Origin: an uncultured Bacteroidales bacterium
Lineage (GTDB): Bacteria > Bacteroidota > Bacteroidia > Bacteroidales > Bacteroidaceae
DNA length: 35,624 bases
Reading direction: 5' to 3'
Assembly (NCBI GenBank): GCA_902801475.1
Contig: CADCIO010000031.1
Location: 1,164-36,787 of the forward strand
Shown: positions 15,930 to 23,866 of the stretch, piece after piece
Layout: the number at the start of each line of letters is the position of its first letter
How positions within the stretch are numbered: the first letter of the stretch is position 1
Position numbers and translations under genes: made by a program
Notes under the pieces: model-generated
Seen by the model: the letters and a program-made list of their open reading frames with translations, nothing else
Told to the model about the DNA's origin: nothing
Databases searched by the model: none

Positions 15930-16868
15930 ATGAATAGTATCTACAGGGAAATCAAAGCCCTATTGACAGAAGGAGGTATGCCTGAAGGTGAGGCAAGGGC
16001 TGTCGCTCTGATGCTACTGGAGAAGGTCGCAGGATTGCCGACGGCAAAGGCATTGATTGCCGACGGCAACGACCTACTTTGCCGACGGCAAACCTTACTC
16101 GAGCTGGCGGCTCGCATTGCACAAGGTGAACCCGTCCAATATGTCTTGGGTGAAGCCGATTTTTGTGGTCTGACAATGAAGGTGAAACCTGGTGTGCTGA
16201 TTCCCCGTCCTGAAACAGAAGAATTGGTGAATTGGATTGTCGAAACGCTTCACACTAAACAATCAGTTGTCAACTGTCAACTGTCAACTGTCAACTGTCA
16301 ACTGTTAGACATCGGCACCGGCAGCGGATGTATCGCAGTAGCTTTGGCCAAGAAGTTGAAGGAGGCAGAAGTGGAGGCGTGGGATGTGAGCGACGACGCA
16401 TTGGAGATAGCAAGAGAGAATGCCAAGAGGAACGGTGTGCAGGTGAAGACCAGCAAGGTGGATGTTTTAGACATTAACGCTAACTCCAACTCTCAACTAT
16501 CAACTGTCAACTTTCAACTCTCAACTCTTACCTCTCACCTCTCACCCCTCACCTCTTATAATATCATCGTCAGCAACCCTCCCTACATCTGCGAAGAAGA
16601 GAAGGCGGAGATGGAGAGGAACGTGCTGGAGCATGAACCCAGGTTGGCATTGTTTGTGCCTGATGATGACCCGCTGCTCTTCTACAGGCGGATTGCCGAA
16701 TTGGGACTGTCGCTGCTGAAGGAGAAAGGGCTGTTGTTCTTCGAAATCAACAGGAGGTTTGGTGAGGAAGTAGTCAAGATGTTGCAGGGGAAAGGGTATC
16801 GAGAAGTGGAACTGCGTCAGGACATGTTCGGCAATGACCGCATGGTGAAAGCAATAAAGCCAGCATAA
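15930..16868 (+). CDS. prmC: Release factor glutamine methyltransferase PrmC, repeat-invaded
   Basis: PrmC methylates the GGQ glutamine of peptide-chain release factors RF1 and RF2 using S-adenosylmethionine. Start chosen at 15930 (MNSIYREIKALL), which matches family N-termini; an upstream in-frame ATG at 15915 lies in the promoter. The conserved GEPVQYVLGEADFCG and VLIPRPETEELV segments, SAM motif DIGTGSG (from Asp127) and catalytic NPPY (216-219) are all intact. At 312 residues it is longer than the usual 275-290. The excess fits two heptamer arrays, one encoding residues 114-126 immediately before the SAM motif (VNCQLSTVNCQL) and one encoding 185-210 just before NPPY. Residues 36-54 are encoded over three copies of a 13-bp palindrome. 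The frame is open throughout, so a working enzyme is likely. porZ follows after 16 bases. Confidence 0.93.
   Translation: MNSIYREIKALLTEGGMPEGEARAVALMLLEKVAGLPTAKALIADGNDLLCRRQTLLELAARIAQGEPVQYVLGEADFCGLTMKVKPGVLIPRPETEELVNWIVETLHTKQSVVNCQLSTVNCQLLDIGTGSGCIAVALAKKLKEAEVEAWDVSDDALEIARENAKRNGVQVKTSKVDVLDINANSNSQLSTVNFQLSTLTSHLSPLTSYNIIVSNPPYICEEEKAEMERNVLEHEPRLALFVPDDDPLLFYRRIAELGLSLLKEKGLLFFEINRRFGEEVVKMLQGKGYREVELRQDMFGNDRMVKAIKPA
16035..16091. repeat. Three 13-bp palindromes at exact 22-bp spacing
   Basis: TTGCCGACGGCAA occurs at 16035-16047, 16057-16069 and 16079-16091. Each copy is a perfect palindrome around the central A, and start-to-start spacing is 22 bp both times. Since 22 is not a multiple of three, the copies are read in three frames: LPTAK, IADGN and LCRRQ. 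Confidence 0.95.
16271..16305. repeat. Heptamer array, 5 x CAACTGT, inside prmC
   Basis: Five perfect units preceded by a degenerate one (CAGTTGT). They encode the strand leading directly into the SAM-binding motif. Confidence 0.97.
16482..16558. repeat. Heptamer array, 11 units of changing type, inside prmC
   Basis: Eleven units in one phase: AACTCCA, ACTCTCA, ACTATCA, ACTGTCA, ACTTTCA, ACTCTCA, ACTCTTA, CCTCTCA twice, CCCCTCA and CCTCTTA. The array passes smoothly from the ACTCTCA class to the CCTCTCA class, which links the two. Confidence 0.95.
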
Positions 16869-16884
16869 ATTCGTTATAAAAGGT

Positions 16885-18921
16885 ATGAGAAAGCTGTATT
16901 ACATAATATTATTGTGTCTGTTAAGCGTCAACCACTTGTACGCTAACGACTGGAAGATCTATGCATCCTACCACAATGCCACGAAGGCTGTGAAGGGCGA
17001 CTCGCGCGTTTTCGTGGTTGCCAATGGGAATCTGTTCAGTTACGACACAGAAGACAATAGTGTGGAACTGTACGACAAGACGAATGCGCTGAGCGATTTC
17101 GGCATCAAGGACATCGCCTATTCATCGACAGAGAAGCGGCTCGTGGTGCTGTATGAGAACGGCAACATCGACCTGCTGGGGATGAACAACTCCCGTTGGA
17201 ACATGCCCGACCTGAAGACCAAGACTTTGGAGGACAAGACCATCAACGAACTGAAGGTGGTGGGCAGCGAAGCACTCATCAGCCTCAACTCTGGTTTGGC
17301 GCTGCTCAACCTGAAGGAGGGCTACTTCGTGAATCTCTACACCCTGGGCAGCAAGGTGATCAACGCCACCATCTCCGGCAAGAAAATCTATGCCAAGACC
17401 GCCAAGGGAGTGCTGGAAGGCGACCGCGATGCCAACCTGCTGGACGTGAACAACTGGAAGGAAGTGGATGCCAGCACCGTCACCTTCGGAGAGACTGCCG
17501 AAGAGAAAACTGCGACATCGGCCATGTTGGAGAAGGTGAAGGAGATCATCCCCAATTCTCCCATCAGAAACTATGCCTATAAACTGAACATGCTGGGCGA
17601 CCGCCTTTTGGTGGCTGGTGGTAACTTCTACTACCCCAACACCAACTATGAAGGCACCGCCATGAAGTACGAGAAAGGAAAATGGAGCGCCTTCGACGAA
17701 GAGGCCGCCATTGCTTTAGTGGGAGCAAAAGCCTACATGAACGTGACAGACGTGGTACAAGACCCCAACGATACGGAGCACCATTGGTTAGGAACGATGC
17801 GTTCAGGCATCTATGAGTTCAAGGACTACAAACTGGTGAATCATTACTCCTACGAAAATTCGCCGCTGACCAGTATCTTGCCCGACGACAAGAATGCGGC
17901 TCAGTATGTGCGTGTCACAGCCCTCAACTTCGACAAGGACGGCAACCTCTGGATGTGCAACAACGAATGTGACACCATCGTGCGCATCCTGAAGAAGGAC
18001 GGTAAGTGGACAGCCTACTATTATGATGAGGCAGCCAAGAAACCTACATGGGACCGTACCTATTTCGACCAACGCGGATGGGCTTGGATCAATTCTCGTC
18101 GCACTTCCAACAACGGAGAATCTGGCTTGCTCGTCATCGACACCAAGGGAACCATCAACACCCAGTCGGACGACCAGCACCGCTACATCTCCACCTTCCA
18201 CAACCAGAACGGAGAGAGCTACACGCCCGACCTCTATTACTGCGTGATGGAAGACCTCGACAAGCACCTGTGGATGGGCTGCACCAAGGGCATCTTCATG
18301 ACCAAGACCCCTGAAGACGTCTTCAAGAGCAGCTTCACCTTCACACAGCCCATCGTACCCAGAAACGACGGTTCAGGACTGGGCGACTACCTGCTGAACG
18401 GCATCCCCGTCAAGTGCATCCTCATCGATGGCGGCAACCGTAAATGGGTGGGAACACTCAACAATGGCGTGTATCTGCTGAGTGCCAACGGTATGGAAAC
18501 TATCGAGCACTTCACCGCAGAGAACTCCCCACTCATCAGCGACGAAATCAACGACCTTGCCATCGACGGCGAGACAGGCGAAGTCTTCATCGCCACCAGC
18601 AAGGGACTCTGCTCTTATCATGGTGATGCAACCGATCCTGCCACTTCCATGAGTTCCAACAACCTGAAGGTCTATCCCAACCCTGTCCGACCCGACTATC
18701 AGGGACAGGTACACATCACAGGACTGATGTACAACTCGGACGTGAAGATTGTGAGTGCCGCAGGCAAACTGGTGGCAGAAGGCACAAGCATCGGAGGTGA
18801 GTTCTCATGGGACTGCTGCATGCAGAACGGACGTCGCGTCAGCTCAGGCATCTACTACGCCCTCTGTACTGACGAAGCAGGCAAGAAAGACGCTGTGGCA
18901 AAAATCCTCATCATCCGCTAA
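16885..18921 (+). CDS. porZ: Type IX secretion protein PorZ
   Basis: A 678-residue protein matching PorZ, the cell-surface component that in Porphyromonas gingivalis delivers anionic LPS to the PorU sortase during type IX secretion. A signal peptide spans residues 1-20 (MRKLYYIILLCLLSVNHLYA). The next region begins WKIYASYHNATKAVKGDSRVF, typical of PorZ, and contains beta-propeller blades with repeated patterns such as GNLWMCNNE, KHLWMGCTKGIF and RKWVGTLNNGVYLL. From about residue 590 a type IX C-terminal domain follows (LKVYPNPVRP ... SSGIYYALC ... AKILIIR). Somewhat shorter than the P. gingivalis protein. It follows prmC by 16 bases. Its presence implies that the host has a type IX system, consistent with the C-terminal tails of other secreted proteins here. 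Confidence 0.82.
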   Translation: MRKLYYIILLCLLSVNHLYANDWKIYASYHNATKAVKGDSRVFVVANGNLFSYDTEDNSVELYDKTNALSDFGIKDIAYSSTEKRLVVLYENGNIDLLGMNNSRWNMPDLKTKTLEDKTINELKVVGSEALISLNSGLALLNLKEGYFVNLYTLGSKVINATISGKKIYAKTAKGVLEGDRDANLLDVNNWKEVDASTVTFGETAEEKTATSAMLEKVKEIIPNSPIRNYAYKLNMLGDRLLVAGGNFYYPNTNYEGTAMKYEKGKWSAFDEEAAIALVGAKAYMNVTDVVQDPNDTEHHWLGTMRSGIYEFKDYKLVNHYSYENSPLTSILPDDKNAAQYVRVTALNFDKDGNLWMCNNECDTIVRILKKDGKWTAYYYDEAAKKPTWDRTYFDQRGWAWINSRRTSNNGESGLLVIDTKGTINTQSDDQHRYISTFHNQNGESYTPDLYYCVMEDLDKHLWMGCTKGIFMTKTPEDVFKSSFTFTQPIVPRNDGSGLGDYLLNGIPVKCILIDGGNRKWVGTLNNGVYLLSANGMETIEHFTAENSPLISDEINDLAIDGETGEVFIATSKGLCSYHGDATDPATSMSSNNLKVYPNPVRPDYQGQVHITGLMYNSDVKIVSAAGKLVAEGTSIGGEFSWDCCMQNGRRVSSGIYYALCTDEAGKKDAVAKILIIR

Positions 18922-18922
18922 C

Positions 18923-18947
18923 CCCAGCCCACGCGCTGGGCGATTTT
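18923..18947 (+). terminator. Possible weak terminator after porZ
   Basis: CCCAGC (18923-18928) pairs with GCTGGG (18935-18940) over six bases, followed by CGATTTT. The short stem and T-tract make it doubtful. Confidence 0.45.
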
Positions 18948-18950
18948 CAT

Positions 18951-18990
18951 CTCTCAACTGTCAATTTTCAATTTTCAACTTTCAATTCTC

Positions 18991-18992
<2 letters not shown>
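18951..18992. repeat. Heptamer array, 6 units, running into a start codon
   Basis: CTCTCAA, CTGTCAA, TTTTCAA twice, CTTTCAA and TTCTCAT. The last unit supplies the A and T of the ATG at 18991, so the whole proximal leader of the GT2 gene is array. Confidence 0.9.
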
Positions 18993-19880
<888 letters not shown>

Positions 19881-19881
<1 letters not shown>

Positions 19882-19901
19882 CCTCTTACCTCTTACCTCT
19901 A
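19881..19901. repeat. Heptamer array, 3 x ACCTCTT-type, between convergent genes
   Basis: ACCTCTT twice and ACCTCTA. Its first base is the last base of the plus-strand GT2 stop (TAA 19879-19881), and its last three bases are the minus-strand GT2 stop (TAG). Confidence 0.9.
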
Positions 19902-20831
19902 ATTTCCTAACCTTGTATAAAGATTGAACAATATGTACTTCCATTCCCAATGCCAATGCAGGGGGAAGTAACCCAATGTCCGCATTGCACCCACAATCTC
20001 CTGTCGGAAAACCTTCGGATGCCGCTGACGAAGCAACAGGCGCAACATATCCACTGCCAGATAGTCCAACTTAGACTGCATGCACACCCTCAACTCAGGA
20101 TCTGCATCTGCCAACCCATCCAGTTTCCGAAGAATCTTCACCAAGTCGCGCAACCGCCGCTGCTGCTTTTCCACATCCGTCGTCGTCGTGATGCTCTCAG
20201 CATGAAGCAGACGCTCATACCAATCCACATTCAACGCCTTGAACGACCCGGCCTTCACAAAAGCCCTCACCGTGAAATCCTCGTCCTCATGATAGATGCC
20301 CTCCGTAAACTGCATCTGCTCCAGCTCCAGAAACTCCCTCCTGAAGAAATAAGCCACCACGCACGGCATCAGATTGCGTCCCTGCATGAACTTGCGGGCA
20401 GGCTCATACAGTTTGTTATATTCAGGCACATACCGACGATACGGCATCCGCTTTCCCTGCCTGTCCTTCTGCAACACATTCACCCCCACGATGTCCACTT
20501 CCTCACCCTCCAGCACATCCAACGGAGCCTGTGCCGCAAAGAGATGGTCGTCCGCATCGACAAAGCACACATACTTCCCCTTTGCCCCACGCATCCCCGC
20601 ATTGCGAGCCGCACTCAGCCCCCTGTTCTCCTGCGAGATCACCGTCACCTCCACATGTTCACGACCATACGCCTCCAGCAGCGCCGCCGTTCCATCCGTC
20701 GAACCGTCATTCACGACAATAACCTCATACCCCCTACCCCGCATGTTCAGACGGCTGATGCTGTCGAGACATTCCCTCAGGTAAGGCTCGGCATTGTAAG
20801 CAGGTATGATGAATGAAAGGAGGATGTTCAT
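19899..20831 (-). CDS. GT2-family glycosyltransferase
   Basis: A 310-residue GT-A enzyme in the opposite orientation to the previous gene. Motifs are LLSFIIPAYNAEPYLRECLDSI, NDGSTDGT, NRGLSAARNAGM and FVDADDHLF. A variable C-terminal half follows, with no heptamer insert except that the stop codon lies in the array at 19881-19901. A good promoter (20852-20882) lies just upstream, so it is probably expressed alone. Similar to EpsJ/CpsI-type polysaccharide enzymes; donor and acceptor cannot be told. Confidence 0.9.
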   Translation of the reverse strand: MNILLSFIIPAYNAEPYLRECLDSISRLNMRGRGYEVIVVNDGSTDGTAALLEAYGREHVEVTVISQENRGLSAARNAGMRGAKGKYVCFVDADDHLFAAQAPLDVLEGEEVDIVGVNVLQKDRQGKRMPYRRYVPEYNKLYEPARKFMQGRNLMPCVVAYFFRREFLELEQMQFTEGIYHEDEDFTVRAFVKAGSFKALNVDWYERLLHAESITTTTDVEKQQRRLRDLVKILRKLDGLADADPELRVCMQSKLDYLAVDMLRLLLRQRHPKVFRQEIVGAMRTLGYFPLHWHWEWKYILFNLYTRLGN

Positions 20832-20851
20832 GAGCTATGCGATATGTGGGG

Positions 20852-20882
20852 CAAAGGTACGAAGTATTTATGAAACTGCAAA
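20852..20882 (-). promoter_or_regulatory. Promoter of the minus-strand GT2
   Basis: On the minus strand TTTG (20879-20882) and TACCTTTG (20852-20859) are separated by 19 bp. The -7 box ends 20 bases before the ATG. Confidence 0.8.
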
Positions 20883-20895
20883 ATGAAAAACGAAT

Positions 20896-22752
20896 TTAGC
20901 GCACAGATTGGGAACAGAGAACGTTCATGCGGATGCGGTTGTTGCCCTTGTGGACGACGACCGTCTCGGTGGTATAGTTGTCTTTCCTGCATTCGAGTCG
21001 GTGGGTGGGATCAGCGATACGTAGCGAGAACTTGCCAGACGCGTCGGTTTTGGTGTAGTTGACAGCATTGCCCACTCCATCTATCTCTGCGATATAGACA
21101 TCGGCGATAGGGGTCGGATAGTCGATCACCTCGCCTGTCACGATGTCACCAGCCTTGACAGAGAAGTAGTCCGTCGGGTAGATCTGGTAGTAGGAATAGC
21201 GTTTGCGGATGGAGGCGAGGACATTGCTGTAACCTGCATGGGCGATACGAATCTTATGGGCAGGATTAGCGATGCGCAGTCTGAATTCACCATTCTCGTC
21301 AGTGGTGACAGGCTGTCCGACCACCGTACCCTGTTCTGTCACTTCACACACTTTAGCGTTCTCGATGGCGACGTAATCCTCCACGTCTTCTTCCGTCCAC
21401 ACCCTTCCAGAAATCACGTCGCCAGCCCTCAGTTCCTGAGAATACGCTTTGTCGTCTTTGGTCATGATCTCAACGACACCATTTCTGCCCTTCTCTCCCC
21501 AGATGGCGTTGGCTGCCGCATCTTTCAGAATGGTGATGGACGCCATGTTGGTCGTATCGACATTGGCGATCTCGGCATACTTATCAGCATCCCAGCCTCG
21601 AAGAGCGGCAAGTGTGACAGGTTCTTGTTGCCCCACATAAAGGGGGATGAGGTTCCCTTGTTGGTCGAGATTGACAGGAATGCGGTCAATGACCAGCAAG
21701 ATGTTGGTCACTTCCTGATGGATGGAGTCAGCAGCTAGGGTCAACGGCTGTGTGTAGGCAGTCCCTACGGGCACATCCGGCACCACCTCTTCCTCTTGGG
21801 GAAAGATGTCGAGCGGAGCCTGCGTGATGGCCTCCTCCACCTCTTCCACCAGCTGTGGCTTGGCAAAGGCGGTAATGGCAAAGGCGGTGAGCGGCAAGAG
21901 GTAAAGCACCTTGAGCGCCGCCAGTTTGGTTGATTTCTTTTTGAACATCATCATCATACGTTTTTTAGTTTTACTTTCGTTGAATGCGTTCACCACAGGC
22001 TGCAGTCCCGAGCGAACGGCCTTTCTTATAATGAGCTCATTGTATTCCTTGAGGTTGACACCCGTATCGAGCACGGCGCGGTCGGCTTCAAATTCGTGCA
22101 CATCCGCCAAATCTTGTCGGAGCATCCAAACGAAGGGAAGGAACCAAAGCATGCGGCAGGTACATTCACACAGCAGCTTGTCCCATGAGTGCCCTCTTCG
22201 GATGTGAGCCAGTTCGTGTGTCAGGATGGTGGCTCTGGCATCGTGTGCATCAGCAGGAGACAGGACAATCCAACGGAACCAGCTGCACGAGTTCTTCACG
22301 TCAGGACTGATTGCCACATGCACCCAAGCCGGCACGTCCGACGCAGGGAGACGCTTGGCACGACCAACAAGCAGACGGAATCGCCCAAGCAGATAAAAGT
22401 AGTGCAACCAACACACCAACATTCCTATGATATAAATGATGAATGTCAGGCGAATCCACGAGAAACGGGGTGCAGGCACCTCCCTCACCTCCTCAGAACT
22501 CGGCATAGCCGCATAGGCATCTTCTTCCAGCACCAGCACCTCGACACGCTCCACTCCCTGATTCAGCACCGTGGATTGGGTGGTGGTAACATGAAAGGCA
22601 GGAAGCAGCACACTCATCACAAGGATGCCGAGCAGCACCATACGGTTCAGCGTGTGGAAGGTCTCTCGACGCAACCAAAGGCCGTAAAACGAATAGAGCA
22701 AGGTGAGCGTCACAGCCCATTTCAGGATGTAAATGAAAAACTCTGCCATCAT
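20896..22752 (-). CDS. M56 (BlaR1-like) membrane metallopeptidase with plug-like and carboxypeptidase-like repeats
   Basis: A 618-residue membrane protein. Residues 1-125 hold several hydrophobic helices, followed by a cytoplasmic M56 zinc-protease domain with HELAH at 179-183 and the flanking LAHIRRGHSWD. A further helix lies near 275-295 (LAALKVLYLLPLTAFAITAFA). The extracytoplasmic part lacks any penicillin-binding domain. Instead it has a segment like a TonB-receptor plug (ASITILKDAAANAIWGEKGRNGVVEI, near 400-435) and two carboxypeptidase-regulatory-like beta-sandwich repeats (DENGEFRLRIANPAHKIRI and DASGKFSLRIADPTHRLEC). In BlaR1 systems such proteases relay a surface signal by triggering loss of a BlaI repressor. 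The blaI-type gene overlaps the start, so the same logic is likely here with a non-beta-lactam signal; that is inference. Confidence 0.87.
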   Translation of the reverse strand: MMAEFFIYILKWAVTLTLLYSFYGLWLRRETFHTLNRMVLLGILVMSVLLPAFHVTTTQSTVLNQGVERVEVLVLEEDAYAAMPSSEEVREVPAPRFSWIRLTFIIYIIGMLVCWLHYFYLLGRFRLLVGRAKRLPASDVPAWVHVAISPDVKNSCSWFRWIVLSPADAHDARATILTHELAHIRRGHSWDKLLCECTCRMLWFLPFVWMLRQDLADVHEFEADRAVLDTGVNLKEYNELIIRKAVRSGLQPVVNAFNESKTKKRMMMMFKKKSTKLAALKVLYLLPLTAFAITAFAKPQLVEEVEEAITQAPLDIFPQEEEVVPDVPVGTAYTQPLTLAADSIHQEVTNILLVIDRIPVNLDQQGNLIPLYVGQQEPVTLAALRGWDADKYAEIANVDTTNMASITILKDAAANAIWGEKGRNGVVEIMTKDDKAYSQELRAGDVISGRVWTEEDVEDYVAIENAKVCEVTEQGTVVGQPVTTDENGEFRLRIANPAHKIRIAHAGYSNVLASIRKRYSYYQIYPTDYFSVKAGDIVTGEVIDYPTPIADVYIAEIDGVGNAVNYTKTDASGKFSLRIADPTHRLECRKDNYTTETVVVHKGNNRIRMNVLCSQSVR

Positions 22753-23120
22753 GACGATTCCTGATTACTGTTCATCAAATCTGCCAAAAAACGCAACAGT
22801 TCGGCTTCACTCAGCTTTTCCTCATGCACAAACTCCGACACCACACTGAGATAATCGCCCGTGAAGTACTTGTCCACAAACGAACTGATCTTCAACTTCC
22901 CATATTCCTTCTGCTCCACAGCAGGGATATAGACATACCCCCGTCCCTGGGAACGATGCGTGAGAAAACCCTTCCGTTCCAAAGCCTGAAACGTGTTCGA
23001 GATGGAGGTGATCAGCGGCTGCGGCTCCTCATAGAGCGCCAGCACATCACGAGGCGTACACTCACCCAACTGCCATATCTTCTCCATCACCTCCTCTTCT
23101 TTTACCGTCAATTTCATCAT
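22749..23120 (-). CDS. BlaI/MecI-family transcriptional repressor
   Basis: A winged-helix repressor of the BlaI/MecI/CopY family, 123 residues from the ATG at 23120 (MMKLTVKEEEVMEKIW); the longer frame starts with GTG at 23129. Family features are LTVKEEEVMEKIWQLGECTPRDVL, then a recognition region ITSISNTFQALERKGFLTHRSQGRGYVYIP, and a C-terminal dimerisation helix. In relatives, cleavage of the C-terminal part by the partner M56 protease releases the operator. Its stop overlaps the start of the M56 gene (22749-22752), so the two are coupled. Targets probably include its own operon; I could not identify a convincing operator dyad. Confidence 0.9.
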   Translation of the reverse strand: MMKLTVKEEEVMEKIWQLGECTPRDVLALYEEPQPLITSISNTFQALERKGFLTHRSQGRGYVYIPAVEQKEYGKLKISSFVDKYFTGDYLSVVSEFVHEEKLSEAELLRFLADLMNSNQESS

Positions 23121-23149
23121 ATTCAACACTAATTTATGTTATGACGGCA

Positions 23150-23157
23150 CAAAGTAA
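23150..23157 (-). promoter_or_regulatory. Possible proximal -7 box for blaI-M56
   Basis: CAAAGTAA reads TTACTTTG on the minus strand, one mismatch from TAnnTTTG, 30 bases before the chosen start. Confidence 0.4.
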
Positions 23158-23269
23158 CACCCTTTTCTCGGATTATCCAAACATCACCCCCTTCTTTTAA
23201 CATCCATTAGATGTTGAATCGTGTAGTTGCTGGAAAAGCTTTTACTTTCAGTGCCATAGTTGTTTGATT

Positions 23270-23377
23270 TTAGTTGGTTAGTTGGTTGGTTGGTTAGGTT
23301 GGTTTGTTAGGTAGTTTGTTAGGTAGTTTGTTAGGTAGTTTGTTAGGTAGTTAGTTAGGTGGTTAGTTTGTTAGTTT
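23270..23377. repeat. T/G-rich tandem repeat, 4-bp and 12-bp periods
   Basis: The left part is built from TTGG/TTAG tetramers. The right part has four perfect copies of TTTGTTAGGTAG (23303-23350) and a variant fifth. If the promoter at 23447 is used, this is an A/C-rich, unstructured leader of the blaI transcript. Confidence 0.9.
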
Positions 23378-23446
23378 TTTGTGGGTCAACTGGGGGATTT
23401 TTTTTCTTTAGTTAGCGCGCTATTTCTTCTCTCAGATTTGACGATG

Positions 23447-23454
23447 CAAAGATA
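23447..23454 (-). promoter_or_regulatory. Distal -7 box (TATCTTTG) toward blaI
   Basis: CAAAGATA reads TATCTTTG on the minus strand, a perfect TAnnTTTG. No exact TTTG box lies 19-21 bp upstream. Use of this promoter would give a leader of over 300 bases that includes the T/G repeat. Confidence 0.5.
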
Positions 23455-23527
23455 CAACATCCACATTGCAGTCTACGAATAAATCCTCACTTTTTTTCAA
23501 AAAAAATGCACTTCCATCCTGCATGGT

Positions 23528-23684
23528 GTGTCAAGAGTGTCACGTGTCAAGAGTGTCATTAAGGATTTTCGGATGCATTCACCGTCATAATATATATTAT
23601 AAAATAATATTTATTATGGGCTGAAAAACACCCTCTCAATCAGAAATCGTTAATGACACTCATGACCAATGACATTCATGACAC
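23528..23684. repeat. Nested palindrome (35-bp arms around a 15-bp-arm hairpin)
   Basis: The outer arms, 23528-23562 and 23650-23684, are inverted copies matching at 29 of 35 positions. Inside them 23586-23600 and 23604-23618 form a second hairpin, 14 of 15 positions paired, over a 3-nt AAA loop. The outer arms are themselves made of TGTCA-containing direct repeats. Confidence 0.9.
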
Positions 23685-23798
23685 ATGTATTGTCTGTAAA
23701 TACATATATTATTGACAAAATGTCAAGAAAATAGAAGAAAATGAAAGCAATTGTTGGATTAGTTGTAAAATGTAGGGTGTTTTTTAATACTTTTTACG

Positions 23799-23806
23799 TA
23801 GATTTG
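23799..23806 (+). promoter_or_regulatory. -7 box (TAGATTTG) for the propeller sensor gene
   Basis: TAGATTTG fits TAnnTTTG. The upstream box is weak (T-rich only). The predicted leader is about 50 bases. Confidence 0.5.
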
Positions 23807-23866
23807 CCAAAAGAATGGCATAATGAAAAGAAGTGATTGACGAATCATTCATATATCGATAACTAG

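Larger units (their letters stand above)
23130..23866. other. Large intergenic region rich in repeats
   Basis: This 737-bp gap between divergent operons holds no convincing gene. From left to right it contains a possible proximal blaI promoter, a T/G-rich tandem repeat (23270-23377), a second minus-strand -7 box (23447-23454), a nested palindrome (23528-23684), a small palindrome TTGACA-AAA-TGTCAA (23712-23726) and a plus-strand -7 box (23799-23806). TGTCA/TGACA motifs are frequent between 23528 and 23726. Confidence 0.7.

Noticed and set aside
20896..23120. BlaI-M56 pair considered as beta-lactam resistance
   Set aside because: The M56 protein has no penicillin-binding domain and no beta-lactamase or PBP2a gene is nearby.
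23211..23267. 18-codon frame (MLNRVVAGKAFTFSAIVV) before the T/G repeat
   Set aside because: Could be a leader peptide, but no promoter or downstream plus-strand gene is nearby, and conservation cannot be judged from one sequence.
23270..23377. Repeat considered as a CRISPR array
   Set aside because: Repeat units are directly adjacent with no unique spacers, the units are too short, and no cas gene is present.
23528..23684. Nested palindrome considered as insertion-sequence ends
   Set aside because: Only about 87 bp lie between the outer arms, with no coding capacity, and no clear target-site duplication was seen.
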